Source of the DNA: Chryseobacterium jejuense
Lineage (GTDB): Bacteria > Bacteroidota > Bacteroidia > Flavobacteriales > Weeksellaceae
Direction: 5' to 3'
Length of the DNA stretch: 64,000 nucleotides
NCBI RefSeq assembly: GCF_900100075.1
Contig: NZ_FNEG01000001.1
Location: 496,001-560,000 of the forward strand
Of this stretch, positions 53,093 through 61,582 are shown piece after piece. Numbering within the stretch: the first letter of the stretch is position 1; every line of letters begins with the position of its first letter. The notes below the pieces were generated by a model. That model had not been told where the DNA came from. It did no database searches and saw nothing but the letters and a program-made list of their open reading frames with translations. A program made the position numbers and the translations under genes.

Positions 53093-54361
53093 TTACTCGG
53101 GTTTTGCATTTTCTGCTTCTGTAATTTTAAACTTCTTAGAGATAATCATGATGATAACTCCGGCAATCATAAACGGAATAGACAGAACTTGTCCGGTATT
53201 TAAACCTCCGATCTGAATGAATTCATCTCCTTGAGGCTCTTTCAGGAATTCAACGAAGAATCTGATAGCCCAAAGAATGATAAAGAATAATCCAAATAGC
53301 CATCCTTGCTGATATTTTTTATTCGTTTTTCTATAAAGAAACCATAATAAAATGAAAAGAGCAACATATCCTACTGCTTCAAATAGCTGGCTAGGGTAAC
53401 GGGGAACAGTTAGTCCATACTCGCTGCTTTGTTGTGGGAAAAGTAAAGCGAAAGGAGAATTGGGGTCAGCTGGTTTTCCTACAATTTCAGAATTGAAGAA
53501 GTTCCCCATTCTTACAAATGCACCGCCTAGAGCTACCACAATTCCTAATCTATCATATACCCAGAAAGGATTTTTCTTGATGATCTTATATGAGTAATAA
53601 AGAGTGGTAAGGATCAATGCTATTGTTGCTCCGTGGCTTGCCAATCCGGAAAATCCAGTGAATTTGATCCCGTTTTTGGTGCTAATCGGTAAAAATACAC
53701 TCCAGAAATCTTCCTTAAACAGTTCTGGCTGATAGAAAATAACGTGTCCTAATCTTGCTCCAAGAATAGTTCCTATCAATGTCCATGTGAAAAGAGGTTC
53801 AAGATATTTTTGATTAACATTATCAATTTTAAAAATTCTGGTCATTAGAATATATCCGAAACCAAATGCGAAGACAAACATTAAACTATAAAAGTGTAAT
53901 GTAAATGCCCATAGATGAACACCTTTTGAAGGGTCCCATATTTTAAATGATGTTTCAAGTTCTACCTTATCAGAAGCAGCGATGGGCTTTGCAGATTTTA
54001 CAGCATATTTGAATGTAGTGATATTATCTTTAGTAGGAGCTGTGTTAATCAATTTGAAGTTTTTATCAAAAAACTGATATTGTGAATCCTTGAATCTTAC
54101 CAATGTTGAAACTCCATAATTATAATAAGCAGGCTCAAAATTAGATTCATTAAGGATAACCAGAACATTCTCTTTAATTCCTCTATCAGGAAATGCAGCC
54201 AGGTCTCCCATTTCTGTAGTAGAATAGATTTTCACGGGAACATTATTTCCATTGATATCTAAAGTTCCGTCAGATAGACCTCCTGGGTATTCCTGTGCGA
54301 AAAGACACTGAGTAACCAATGCAAATATGACAAGGTAAATTCTGAAAAAAATATTACTCAT
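53093..54361 (-). CDS. lgt: Prolipoprotein diacylglyceryl transferase Lgt with long N-terminal extension
   Basis: Adds diacylglycerol to lipobox Cys. The Lgt core starts near residue 149 (WAFTLHFYSLMFVFAFGFG) and contains GTILGARLGHVIFYQPELF, the signature GGAFVRMGNFFNSEIVG (Arg and Asn), RYPSQLFEA and RFFVEFLKEPQ. In front lie a signal-peptide-like segment (residues 5-22) and a soluble beta-rich region to about 145. Most Lgt are 260-300 residues; this is 422. Co-transcribed with yidD. Confidence 0.93.
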   Translation of the reverse strand: MSNIFFRIYLVIFALVTQCLFAQEYPGGLSDGTLDINGNNVPVKIYSTTEMGDLAAFPDRGIKENVLVILNESNFEPAYYNYGVSTLVRFKDSQYQFFDKNFKLINTAPTKDNITTFKYAVKSAKPIAASDKVELETSFKIWDPSKGVHLWAFTLHFYSLMFVFAFGFGYILMTRIFKIDNVNQKYLEPLFTWTLIGTILGARLGHVIFYQPELFKEDFWSVFLPISTKNGIKFTGFSGLASHGATIALILTTLYYSYKIIKKNPFWVYDRLGIVVALGGAFVRMGNFFNSEIVGKPADPNSPFALLFPQQSSEYGLTVPRYPSQLFEAVGYVALFILLWFLYRKTNKKYQQGWLFGLFFIILWAIRFFVEFLKEPQGDEFIQIGGLNTGQVLSIPFMIAGVIIMIISKKFKITEAENAKPE

Positions 54362-54390
54362 TTTTCTATTGATTTAATAGTTTGTTATTT

Positions 54391-54642
54391 TTATTGATGG
54401 GTATGTTTAGGTGGAACAGGATCGTAACCGCTCCCTCCCCACGGATGACATCTTAAAATCCTTTTAAATCCCAGCCAGAAACCTTTAAATATACCATGAA
54501 CTTGTAAAGACTCTATCATATAATGAGAGCAGGTAGGTTCGTAACGGCAGTTTTTAGGAAGTAGGGGCGAGATAAACCACTGGTAAAATTTTATCAAAAT
54601 TACCATAGGAAATGTAATGATTTTATTGAATGTAAGTTTCAA
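54391..54642 (-). CDS. yidD: Membrane protein insertion efficiency factor YidD
   Basis: 83 residues with the full family signature: [61 protein letters not shown]. Three Cys, amphipathic N-terminal helix. Assists YidC-dependent membrane protein insertion. It lies 29 nt upstream of lgt on the same strand; rnpA and yidC are not in the window. Confidence 0.95.
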   Translation of the reverse strand: MKLTFNKIITFPMVILIKFYQWFISPLLPKNCRYEPTCSHYMIESLQVHGIFKGFWLGFKRILRCHPWGGSGYDPVPPKHTHQ

Positions 54643-54743
54643 AACAATGCAAAAATAGGGTAAAAAAATGAAAATTAGTTTAATTTTGTTAGAAGTTTCA
54701 GACCATAGAAATCTGAAATATTGATCTTAAAAAATAAAATACT

Positions 54744-56021
54744 TTGAATCAAAATATTCCACTAGCCGAGAAATTAAGACCTAAAACTTTGGATGAAGTT
54801 TTAGGACAGGAACATCTTACCGGCGAAAAAGGGACGATCAGAAAAATGATCGAAAATAATACCCTGAATTCCCTGATCTTTTGGGGACCTCCGGGAACAG
54901 GAAAAACTACACTGGCAGAAATTATTTCTGAAAGTTCAGGAAGGAAGTTTTATAAGCTTTCTGCTGTTTCCTCTGGAGTGAAAGATGTTCGTGATGTGAT
55001 TGAAGATGCTAAAGGGCAGAACTTATTTTCAGGAAAATCGCCCATTTTATTTATTGATGAGATCCACCGTTTCAATAAATCCCAACAGGACTCGCTGCTG
55101 CATGCTGTAGAAAAGGGGTGGATTGTTTTGATAGGAGCCACTACAGAAAATCCAAGTTTTGAGGTAGTTTCCGCTTTGTTGTCCAGAAGTCAAGTGTATG
55201 TTCTGAAAGCTCTAAGCTATGAAAAATTAGAAGAACTTATTGATATTGCTTCTGAACGATATAATAAAGATGAAGGAACAGATTTTAAGATTCTTGAAAA
55301 AGAGGCGCTTATTCAGTATTCGGGAGGTGATGCCAGAAAACTGATTAATTCTGTAGAGTTGGTTTTGAATCAATATAAAAATACAGATACTCAAGAGATC
55401 ATCAACTCAGATGTGCTGGAAGTTCTTCAGGAAACAATGGCGCTGTATGATAAGAATGGCGAACAGCATTATGATATTATTTCGGCTTTCATTAAATCAA
55501 TGCGTGGAGGTGATCCTAACGGAGCTGTCTATTGGCTGGCGAGAATGCTTGTTGGAGGAGAGGATATTAAGTTTATTGCAAGAAGAATGCTTATTCTGGC
55601 AGCAGAAGATATCGGGCTTGCAAACCCTAATGCTTTGGTGATTGCCAATAACTGTTTTCAGGCAATCAATGTGATCGGAAATCCTGAGGCAAGAATTATT
55701 TTAAGTGAAACCGCTGTATATCTTGCTGTTTCTCCTAAGAGCAACTCTGCATATATGGCTATTAATGAAGCAATGGCATTAGTGAAACAAACCGGAAACC
55801 TTCCTGTACCTCTCCATTTAAGAAATGCTCCCACCAAGCTGATGAAAGATCTTGATTACGGAAAAGAATATAAATATGCCCATTCCTATGAAGGGAATTT
55901 TGTAGACCAGGATTTTCTTCCCCAGGAGATCAAAAATGTGAAACTGTATGAACCAGGAAACAATGCAACAGAAAAAAAAATCTATGAAGAGCTAAAGAAG
56001 AAGTGGGGAACGAAATATTAA
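54744..56021 (+). CDS. rarA: Replication-associated recombination protein A (RarA/MgsA), TTG start
   Basis: AAA+ ATPase acting at stalled forks. 425 residues: PLAEKLRPKTLDEVLGQEHL, Walker A FWGPPGTGKTTLAE, Walker B PILFIDEIHRFNKSQQD, sensor 1 GATTENPSFEV, GDARKLINSVEL, and a C-terminal tetramerisation domain (GGEDIKFIARRMLILAAEDIG). The start is TTG at 54744: an in-frame stop lies 7 nt upstream and the next ATG would remove the conserved N-terminus. Confidence 0.95.
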   Translation: MNQNIPLAEKLRPKTLDEVLGQEHLTGEKGTIRKMIENNTLNSLIFWGPPGTGKTTLAEIISESSGRKFYKLSAVSSGVKDVRDVIEDAKGQNLFSGKSPILFIDEIHRFNKSQQDSLLHAVEKGWIVLIGATTENPSFEVVSALLSRSQVYVLKALSYEKLEELIDIASERYNKDEGTDFKILEKEALIQYSGGDARKLINSVELVLNQYKNTDTQEIINSDVLEVLQETMALYDKNGEQHYDIISAFIKSMRGGDPNGAVYWLARMLVGGEDIKFIARRMLILAAEDIGLANPNALVIANNCFQAINVIGNPEARIILSETAVYLAVSPKSNSAYMAINEAMALVKQTGNLPVPLHLRNAPTKLMKDLDYGKEYKYAHSYEGNFVDQDFLPQEIKNVKLYEPGNNATEKKIYEELKKKWGTKY

Positions 56022-56069
56022 ATAAAAAAGGATAACATGAAAATGCTATCCTTTTTTTATTGTTAAAAA

Positions 56070-56489
56070 TTACTTTGTTGTATAAATAAATAAAGTCGGC
56101 TTTCCGTTGTAATCCTTCTTCTCCGTTTTTGCCATAATTGCTGTGAATATCTTAGTAGATGAATCGGTAAATTCATAACCATCAATAAAAACAGAATTAT
56201 CTGCAGGAATATCAATTTGGCTGTTTAGCTGAGATAATGCCATCTTATCAAAACCAATGCTTTTACTGCTTTTATATACAGTAACCCCGTTTGTAAAAAC
56301 AGAACTGTATTTTTTTAAATTGGCAGGAAGGCTGGCTGCACTATTATAGACCTTTAGGACCTGAATGCGAGAACCTGCGGACTTGAACAGATCTTCTGTT
56401 CCAATCATATTTTCAGCCACTGCAAGTTTTTTTTGTGCAAATAATGTTGCAGATGACAGTATTAAAAAAGAATAGAGTAATTTTTTCAT
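56070..56489 (-). CDS. Hypothetical exported protein
   Basis: 139 residues with a signal peptide (FLILSSATLFAQK), then an alpha/beta domain of roughly 120 residues (SAGSRIQVLKVYNSAASLPANLKKYSSVFTNGVTVYKS, FTDSSTKIFTAIMAKTEKKDYNGKPTLFIYTTK). No family recognised. It is convergent with rarA; the shared gap has a short hairpin (AAGGATA... / ...TATCCTTTTTTT at about 56028-56059) as terminator. Confidence 0.7.
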   Translation of the reverse strand: MKKLLYSFLILSSATLFAQKKLAVAENMIGTEDLFKSAGSRIQVLKVYNSAASLPANLKKYSSVFTNGVTVYKSSKSIGFDKMALSQLNSQIDIPADNSVFIDGYEFTDSSTKIFTAIMAKTEKKDYNGKPTLFIYTTK

Positions 56490-56602
56490 AATCAGAATAT
56501 GTAACTGTTAAAAACGTGATAAATATAGTTATTTTTTGTAAAATGTGAATTAAATATTGAAATGTTTTACGTTTTATTTAGAAATAAAAACTTTTATCCC
56601 AA

Positions 56603-58834
56603 TTATACTTCCTGGTTTTCTTCGTTTTTTTCTTTCGTATCAACCATGTTTTTGATAATATTCTTAAGGCGCTGAAAAGTGAAAGAACTTAATAGCAGAA
56701 TAATCCCCAGAGCAATAAACGCGCTGATTCTTGAGATGTTATCCATTTGCCACACATCATAAGCATAAAGTTTTAAAACCATTAAACCAATCAGAGAAAA
56801 CCCAATCTTGTTGTATTCCTGAATGTTTTTTCTCAATCCTATATAAATGAATATACTCGCAAGAATGGTCCAGATGATGGGGAGATAAAGAATGTTGAAA
56901 TGATTTTTTACAGCATAAAAATCTTCCATACCATGAGATGTTGCCAATACATATAAATGATGAAGCTCACCGCTAACGGAAACAATGAACGCGAGAGAAA
57001 TAATCCAGTATGATATTTTTGATTGATGGAAATCTGTATCAGGAATGATTTTTAAAGATACATATATAAAAGGTATCCATTGAAGTAGGTGTAATATATA
57101 AAAGCTGTTCTGAAGTTGTTTTGATAGAATATCTGTAACTATTGATGAGGTGGCAACAGAAATATTAATCACTATAAGGAAGAGGAACAAATAGATTAGT
57201 CCTGTTTGAAGATCTTTGGCGATACTCAGTTTTTTTCTGAAAAACAGTAATATGAAAATATAATAGATGCTGTACAATAGTGCTACACTGGTTATTGCTG
57301 CCCAAGGTAGACTATTGATGTGATAAATAATTTCAAGAAGAATGGCGGTGTAAATAACCCCATAGCTTGCAGCTGTAATAAGGTCTTCAAAAAAAGTATG
57401 GGTTCCTGTTTCTGTTTCTTCACTGGAATTTTTTAATAAATATAAATTGATCCCGATGGAAACAATGGTCACCAGACTCGTTAAAAATACAGGGTTGAAT
57501 ATAATGTTGAGGTTTACGGCATTGAAATATTCACACCAGGTAATAAGCTGTGCGAAAATAACCAATGGGAAAATGATATGAAAACATGTTTTAAAAATTT
57601 TATGACCTGTTTTTTTCCATATAAAAAGGAGTAGGGCTGCCTCTATAGCCCAAACGCTGGTAATTAGGTGAGCTTTAAACTGCAGCGCAACAGCTATTGT
57701 AATCAGACTGACGGTTATTCCTGCAAAAACAGAAAAGGAAATCCTAAAGTTTCTTTTTCCGTATTCCCTGAAAAGAAAAATAGCGTTCACCAAAGCAAAT
57801 ATCAGAGGGAAGATAATAACAGGTTCATATTGTAATTCGTTGAAGATATAAGTAAGGCCTATAATACTTGAGCCATTAATAAGGGAAAGCATTAAAATAT
57901 CCGGAACAGGAAGTTCTTTTTTCCTGAAATAATCGATAAGAGCAAAAGTGTAAAAAATAATATAGCTGATAAGATAGAAAGTAATACTCAAAAGCTCAGG
58001 AAGATCTACAGTCCAGTAAAAAAGATATATGCTGGTAAAGATATATGCTGTCCATCCTACACTTTTCCAGTGTTGAAGAAAAGCAACAGCCAGCATTCCT
58101 ATATTCAGTAGAGTAAGGTAGGTGAAAAGGAATACATAATTATTTTCTCCTGTGCTAATCATTAGGGGAGCTGTAAAACCGCCTATTAATGAAAAAATGA
58201 TTAAAACTTCACTTCTGTAATAATAGGATAAAAAGATAGCTGCAGTGGTGATTATAGAAGTAATAACAAAAGCTGTATTCTGGCTGAAAATGTGGTATTC
58301 TCTGAAAGCAATTGTAGTGGTGAAATATAGAACAGCAATTCCGCCACCGGTAATGATGGAGGCAAATGTTTTATAGTTTTTTCTGAGAAAATGTCCTGTA
58401 AGAATGATGGCTGTCCCGGTACAAAGGCCAATTCCTGCTCTTGCGGTCTCTCCAATCCAGTTTTTATCAATAGCGTATTTTACAAAGTAACCTATTCCTA
58501 GAACTAAAGTGAAAATACCAATAACAGTAAGAATGTTTTGTTTTAAAAATTCAAAAACAGGGCTTAGCCAGTCTTTTTGAATTATGGGAGGGGTTTCGGA
58601 ATTTTCATTCAGGGCTGTAGTTTCCCTTTGGGGTTCGTATATTGGTGTAGGCAGTGGGGTGATGATTTCTTCAGTAGAAATAACTTCCTGGGTTGGCTCA
58701 GGGTGTAATGTTTTTTTATTGATTTTGGAGCTAAGGTCTGATACCTCTTTTTCAAGTTTCCGGATTTTGGTGTTCAGGTTGTTGAAAATAATGGCAATGA
58801 CTATAATCAGGATAACCGCAATATATTCATTCAT
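56603..58834 (-). CDS. DUF2339 polytopic membrane protein
   Basis: 743 residues: N-terminal membrane segment (YIAVILIIVIAIIFNNL), a short coiled coil (KIRKLEKEVSDLSSKINKK), a Pro/Thr/Glu linker, then about 25 hydrophobic helices to residue 720 and a charged tail ending KNEENQEV. The DUF2339 signature region is around residues 95-140 (ILTVIGIFTLVLGIGYFVKYAIDKNWIGETARAGIG). Function unknown; the N-terminal coiled coil may mediate assembly. Monocistronic. Confidence 0.85.
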   Translation of the reverse strand: MNEYIAVILIIVIAIIFNNLNTKIRKLEKEVSDLSSKINKKTLHPEPTQEVISTEEIITPLPTPIYEPQRETTALNENSETPPIIQKDWLSPVFEFLKQNILTVIGIFTLVLGIGYFVKYAIDKNWIGETARAGIGLCTGTAIILTGHFLRKNYKTFASIITGGGIAVLYFTTTIAFREYHIFSQNTAFVITSIITTAAIFLSYYYRSEVLIIFSLIGGFTAPLMISTGENNYVFLFTYLTLLNIGMLAVAFLQHWKSVGWTAYIFTSIYLFYWTVDLPELLSITFYLISYIIFYTFALIDYFRKKELPVPDILMLSLINGSSIIGLTYIFNELQYEPVIIFPLIFALVNAIFLFREYGKRNFRISFSVFAGITVSLITIAVALQFKAHLITSVWAIEAALLLFIWKKTGHKIFKTCFHIIFPLVIFAQLITWCEYFNAVNLNIIFNPVFLTSLVTIVSIGINLYLLKNSSEETETGTHTFFEDLITAASYGVIYTAILLEIIYHINSLPWAAITSVALLYSIYYIFILLFFRKKLSIAKDLQTGLIYLFLFLIVINISVATSSIVTDILSKQLQNSFYILHLLQWIPFIYVSLKIIPDTDFHQSKISYWIISLAFIVSVSGELHHLYVLATSHGMEDFYAVKNHFNILYLPIIWTILASIFIYIGLRKNIQEYNKIGFSLIGLMVLKLYAYDVWQMDNISRISAFIALGIILLLSSFTFQRLKNIIKNMVDTKEKNEENQEV

Positions 58835-58940
58835 TATATAGTTTTTATCAAATATAAAGAATTTTGAAATGGTATTAAAAATTAACCCATCGCAACAGGG
58901 GCGATGGGTTAACGATATAGATAACTAACAATATGTTTTA

Positions 58941-59648
58941 CTAGTTGGAGATTTTATAAATATAGAATGTAGAAATACTGGACGTTAATAAACCAGCTGT
59001 TATAGCAGAAGACCCGGTAAGACCAAAATTAATTTTATCTCCTGCCTGAAGCGAATATATACCGCTGATTGTAGTATCAGAGATTGTAAGGTCTATTAAA
59101 GCAAGACTGGCTCCACTAAACGGACGACTGTCAATAACCGTAGCAACACCACTTCTTGTTCTTAATAGTCCTACTCCAGGACTGTTGGCAAGGATTGAAG
59201 CTTGTAACCCTGTCCCTAAACGGAAAGAGAAACTGATCGCGTAGACACCGGTAGATGGTGCTGTGTAAGTGTTATCTGTATCGCTGAATAAACTTGCGGA
59301 ACCAATTGTTCTCTCTGCTTGTAAGAAGTTAACAGATCTGAATCCGCTAGGGAATAAACCTAGACTTAAAAGACTGAGTGTTGCCGTTTTTTTTGCAAAA
59401 TACATACTTGAGTTGACATTAGCAGCGGCTATTATCAATTGCGGGTCCATTGCAAATACCTCGGTGGTAGCTACATCTTGAGTTAAAATCTGATATCCGG
59501 TCACTGTAGCTGCAGGAGGAGTGACTCTAACCCTCATGGTTCCATTGACGTCTAGTGTTGCTGTTGGAGTGTCAGTGTTAATACCAACCTGGGAAAACAG
59601 CGGTATGGCTGCACATGCCAGTAGTAAGCTGTAAAGTTTAGTTTTCAT
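58941..59648 (-). CDS. Exported protein with C1q/TNF-like C-terminal domain
   Basis: 235 residues: signal peptide (YSLLLACAAIPLFS), the motif QVGINTDTPTATLDVNGTMRVR found at the start of many Bacteroidota surface fibre-like proteins, a middle region of about 60 residues, then a C1q-like beta sandwich (TYTAPSTGVYAISFSFRLG ... YSLQAGDKINFGLTGS ... STFYIYKIS). It likely forms trimers at the surface. The ATG at 59648 is used; a TTG six bases upstream is the alternative. Confidence 0.78.
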   Translation of the reverse strand: MKTKLYSLLLACAAIPLFSQVGINTDTPTATLDVNGTMRVRVTPPAATVTGYQILTQDVATTEVFAMDPQLIIAAANVNSSMYFAKKTATLSLLSLGLFPSGFRSVNFLQAERTIGSASLFSDTDNTYTAPSTGVYAISFSFRLGTGLQASILANSPGVGLLRTRSGVATVIDSRPFSGASLALIDLTISDTTISGIYSLQAGDKINFGLTGSSAITAGLLTSSISTFYIYKISN

Positions 59649-59674
59649 GATCAAGATTTTTATTTAGTTATTAA

Positions 59675-59682
59675 CAAATATA
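59675..59682 (-). promoter_or_regulatory. -7 box for the C1q-like gene
   Basis: TATATTTG on the minus strand, 26 nt before the ATG at 59648. Confidence 0.5.
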
Positions 59683-59951
59683 CAACAAATATTATACTCT
59701 CCATTGTGAAATTTTCATTTTTAATGTTAATATGATGTAATATATTTAAACGTATGTTTATATTTTAGAATATATTATTACATATTTTAATTACGAGTTA
59801 TTTTTGTTTTATTTGATTAATCCAGTGTGTATGAGGGTTTTAAAAAATAAAAATATCCCTTTTGTGTGGGTTATTTTTTGGAGTTATAGGGTTTTATAAT
59901 CAGGTATTTGTAAATGAATTATGGTCTCTTTTTTTGCTATATATGCCATAA

Positions 59952-59983
59952 AAAAAGCACTGTTGTAGTAAACAGTGCTTTTT
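59952..59983 (-). terminator. pheA terminator
   Basis: AAAAAGCACTGTT / AACAGTGCTTTTT, 6-nt loop; on the minus strand followed by a T run. Confidence 0.9.
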
Positions 59984-60005
59984 AAGACAATGGGTCAGTT
60001 AATTT

Positions 60006-60854
60006 TTAGCTTTCTAAAAGGAATTCTTTATAATTTCCTAGGAAATCAACATCTGCTTTGATGGATTCCAGTTCTTTTAAGGCGTTCCCATGTAGTACAT
60101 CTTCCCATGGGCCTTCTACATTGATAAAGAAGAAGTAATTACCCAATCCGGTCTTTAATGTCCTGGATTCAATCTTGCTGAGGTTCATTTTTCTCCATGC
60201 AAAAACTGATAAAACCTGGTGAAGTCCTCCCGGATGATCTTCAGGAAGGGTTACAAGCATTCCGGATTTCTCTCCTAATGTTTCCAGTTGACTGTTGTCG
60301 TATTTGTTTTGCTGTTTCGAGATAATGATAAATCGGGTATGATTTTGTTCAAAATCCTGAATATTACGGTTGATGATATTCAATCCATATAAGTTGGCGG
60401 CAAACTGATTCGCTACTGCAGCAATTTTAGAATCCTTGTTTTCCGAAACAAATTTAGCTGCTGCTGCTGTAGAAGAAAAGTCCTGTTTGGGAATTTCTTT
60501 ATAATGAGTGTCCAGAAAATGGAAACTCTGAGCCAATGCCTGAGGATGCGAATAAATCCTTTCGATCTCTTCAATTGAATTTGCAGGATGAATCATCAGG
60601 TGGTGGGCAATAGGCATCACAGCTTCTGCTTCAATTTTAATAGACGGTGTCTTATACAAATAATCCAGCGTCATTGATACGGTGCCTTCTATGGAGTTTT
60701 CCAAAGGAACAACAGCTTTAAGTGCAGCTCCGCTTTCTACTGCTCCAAAACAATCCAGAATGCTGGCTTGCGGTAAAAGCTCATCATCAGGAAAAAGCTG
60801 TGCAGCGGCAAGCTGGGTAAAGCTGGCATGAGGCCCCAAAAATGCAATCTTCAT
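60006..60854 (-). CDS. pheA: Prephenate dehydratase
   Basis: Converts prephenate to phenylpyruvate, the phenylalanine branch. 282 residues: MKIAFLGPHASFTQLAA, the PDT motif VVPLENSIEGTVSMTLDYL, IAHHLMI, FSSTAAAAKFVSEN, HTRFIII (Thr-Arg-Phe catalytic motif), and a C-terminal ACT domain (LPEDHPGGLHQVLSVFAWRKMNLSKIESRTLKTGLGNYFFFINVEG) for feedback by phenylalanine. Stand-alone, no chorismate mutase domain. Confidence 0.95.
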   Translation of the reverse strand: MKIAFLGPHASFTQLAAAQLFPDDELLPQASILDCFGAVESGAALKAVVPLENSIEGTVSMTLDYLYKTPSIKIEAEAVMPIAHHLMIHPANSIEEIERIYSHPQALAQSFHFLDTHYKEIPKQDFSSTAAAAKFVSENKDSKIAAVANQFAANLYGLNIINRNIQDFEQNHTRFIIISKQQNKYDNSQLETLGEKSGMLVTLPEDHPGGLHQVLSVFAWRKMNLSKIESRTLKTGLGNYFFFINVEGPWEDVLHGNALKELESIKADVDFLGNYKEFLLES

Positions 60855-61017
60855 AAGTAAATATATAAGGTGTTGTTGTTATACAGTGACAAAGGTGCGA
60901 ATTATAGTTCAAAGTGCAAGGGGAGAGCGTTTAAAGTTCGAGGGTTGAAGCTTAAGGTTGTTGGCTATAGAGGTCAACTCTCATATCTCCACTCTCTATG
61001 TCTCCTGTCTCAAGCTT

Positions 61018-61446
61018 TTACAATATTTCCTCTGCAGCCTCCTTCCAATTAGATTCAATCATTTTCATCAGAAAATCCGGACATTTGATGACTTTATTGG
61101 TGTTGGCATCTAAAAAGAAAAGAGTAGTGGATGCTTCGGTAATTTTAATATGCTCTTCATTGTAAATTTCATATTCAAATTCAATTCTTACACCGGGAAT
61201 TTTTTTTACATAAGTATGAATTTCTAACTTTTGGTCATACAAAGCTGGGCGAATATACTTAATTTTGTAGTCTGAAACAGGCAACCAAATTCCTTGGTTT
61301 TCAATTTCATCGTATGAAATTCCTATGCTTCTGAAGAGCTCAACCCGGCCCACTTCAAAGTATTGAGCATAGTTGCCATAGTAGACATATTTCATAGGGT
61401 CTGTTTCTGCATAACGTACTCGTATTGAGTGTGTTGTATGTATCAT
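61018..61446 (-). CDS. YbgC/4-hydroxybenzoyl-CoA thioesterase-family protein
   Basis: 142 residues, hotdog fold: HSIRVRYAETDPMKYVYYGNYAQYFEVGRVELFRSIGISYDEIE contains the catalytic Asp and the Y-G-N-Y-x-x-Y block, followed by YDQKLEIHTYVKKIPGVRIEFEYEIYNE. Usual length for a YbgC-type acyl-CoA thioesterase. The 60.9-61.0 kb gap to pheA holds only degenerate purine/pyrimidine-biased sequence. Confidence 0.92.
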   Translation of the reverse strand: MIHTTHSIRVRYAETDPMKYVYYGNYAQYFEVGRVELFRSIGISYDEIENQGIWLPVSDYKIKYIRPALYDQKLEIHTYVKKIPGVRIEFEYEIYNEEHIKITEASTTLFFLDANTNKVIKCPDFLMKMIESNWKEAAEEIL

Positions 61447-61582
61447 TTTAGGTCTTTAATTATACATACAAATATATTTTTAAATAATCAATACCTGCAA
61501 TATTTTTTTTTAAAAAGAAAATATTGGACCTTTGTCTCCCTTCTAAAAACAGTACAAACAAAAGAATAATCAGGGCATAAAA

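Larger units (their letters stand above)
59649..60005. other. 357-bp gap between the C1q-like gene and pheA
   Basis: A/T-rich; holds the -7 box of the C1q-like gene and the pheA terminator. No frame longer than a few tens of codons looks coding. Confidence 0.6.

Noticed and set aside
61447..61582. Replication origin beside dnaA
   Set aside because: No cluster of TTATCCACA-like boxes or A/T-rich 13-mers was seen on either side of dnaA and the neighbouring genes are not typical of an origin.
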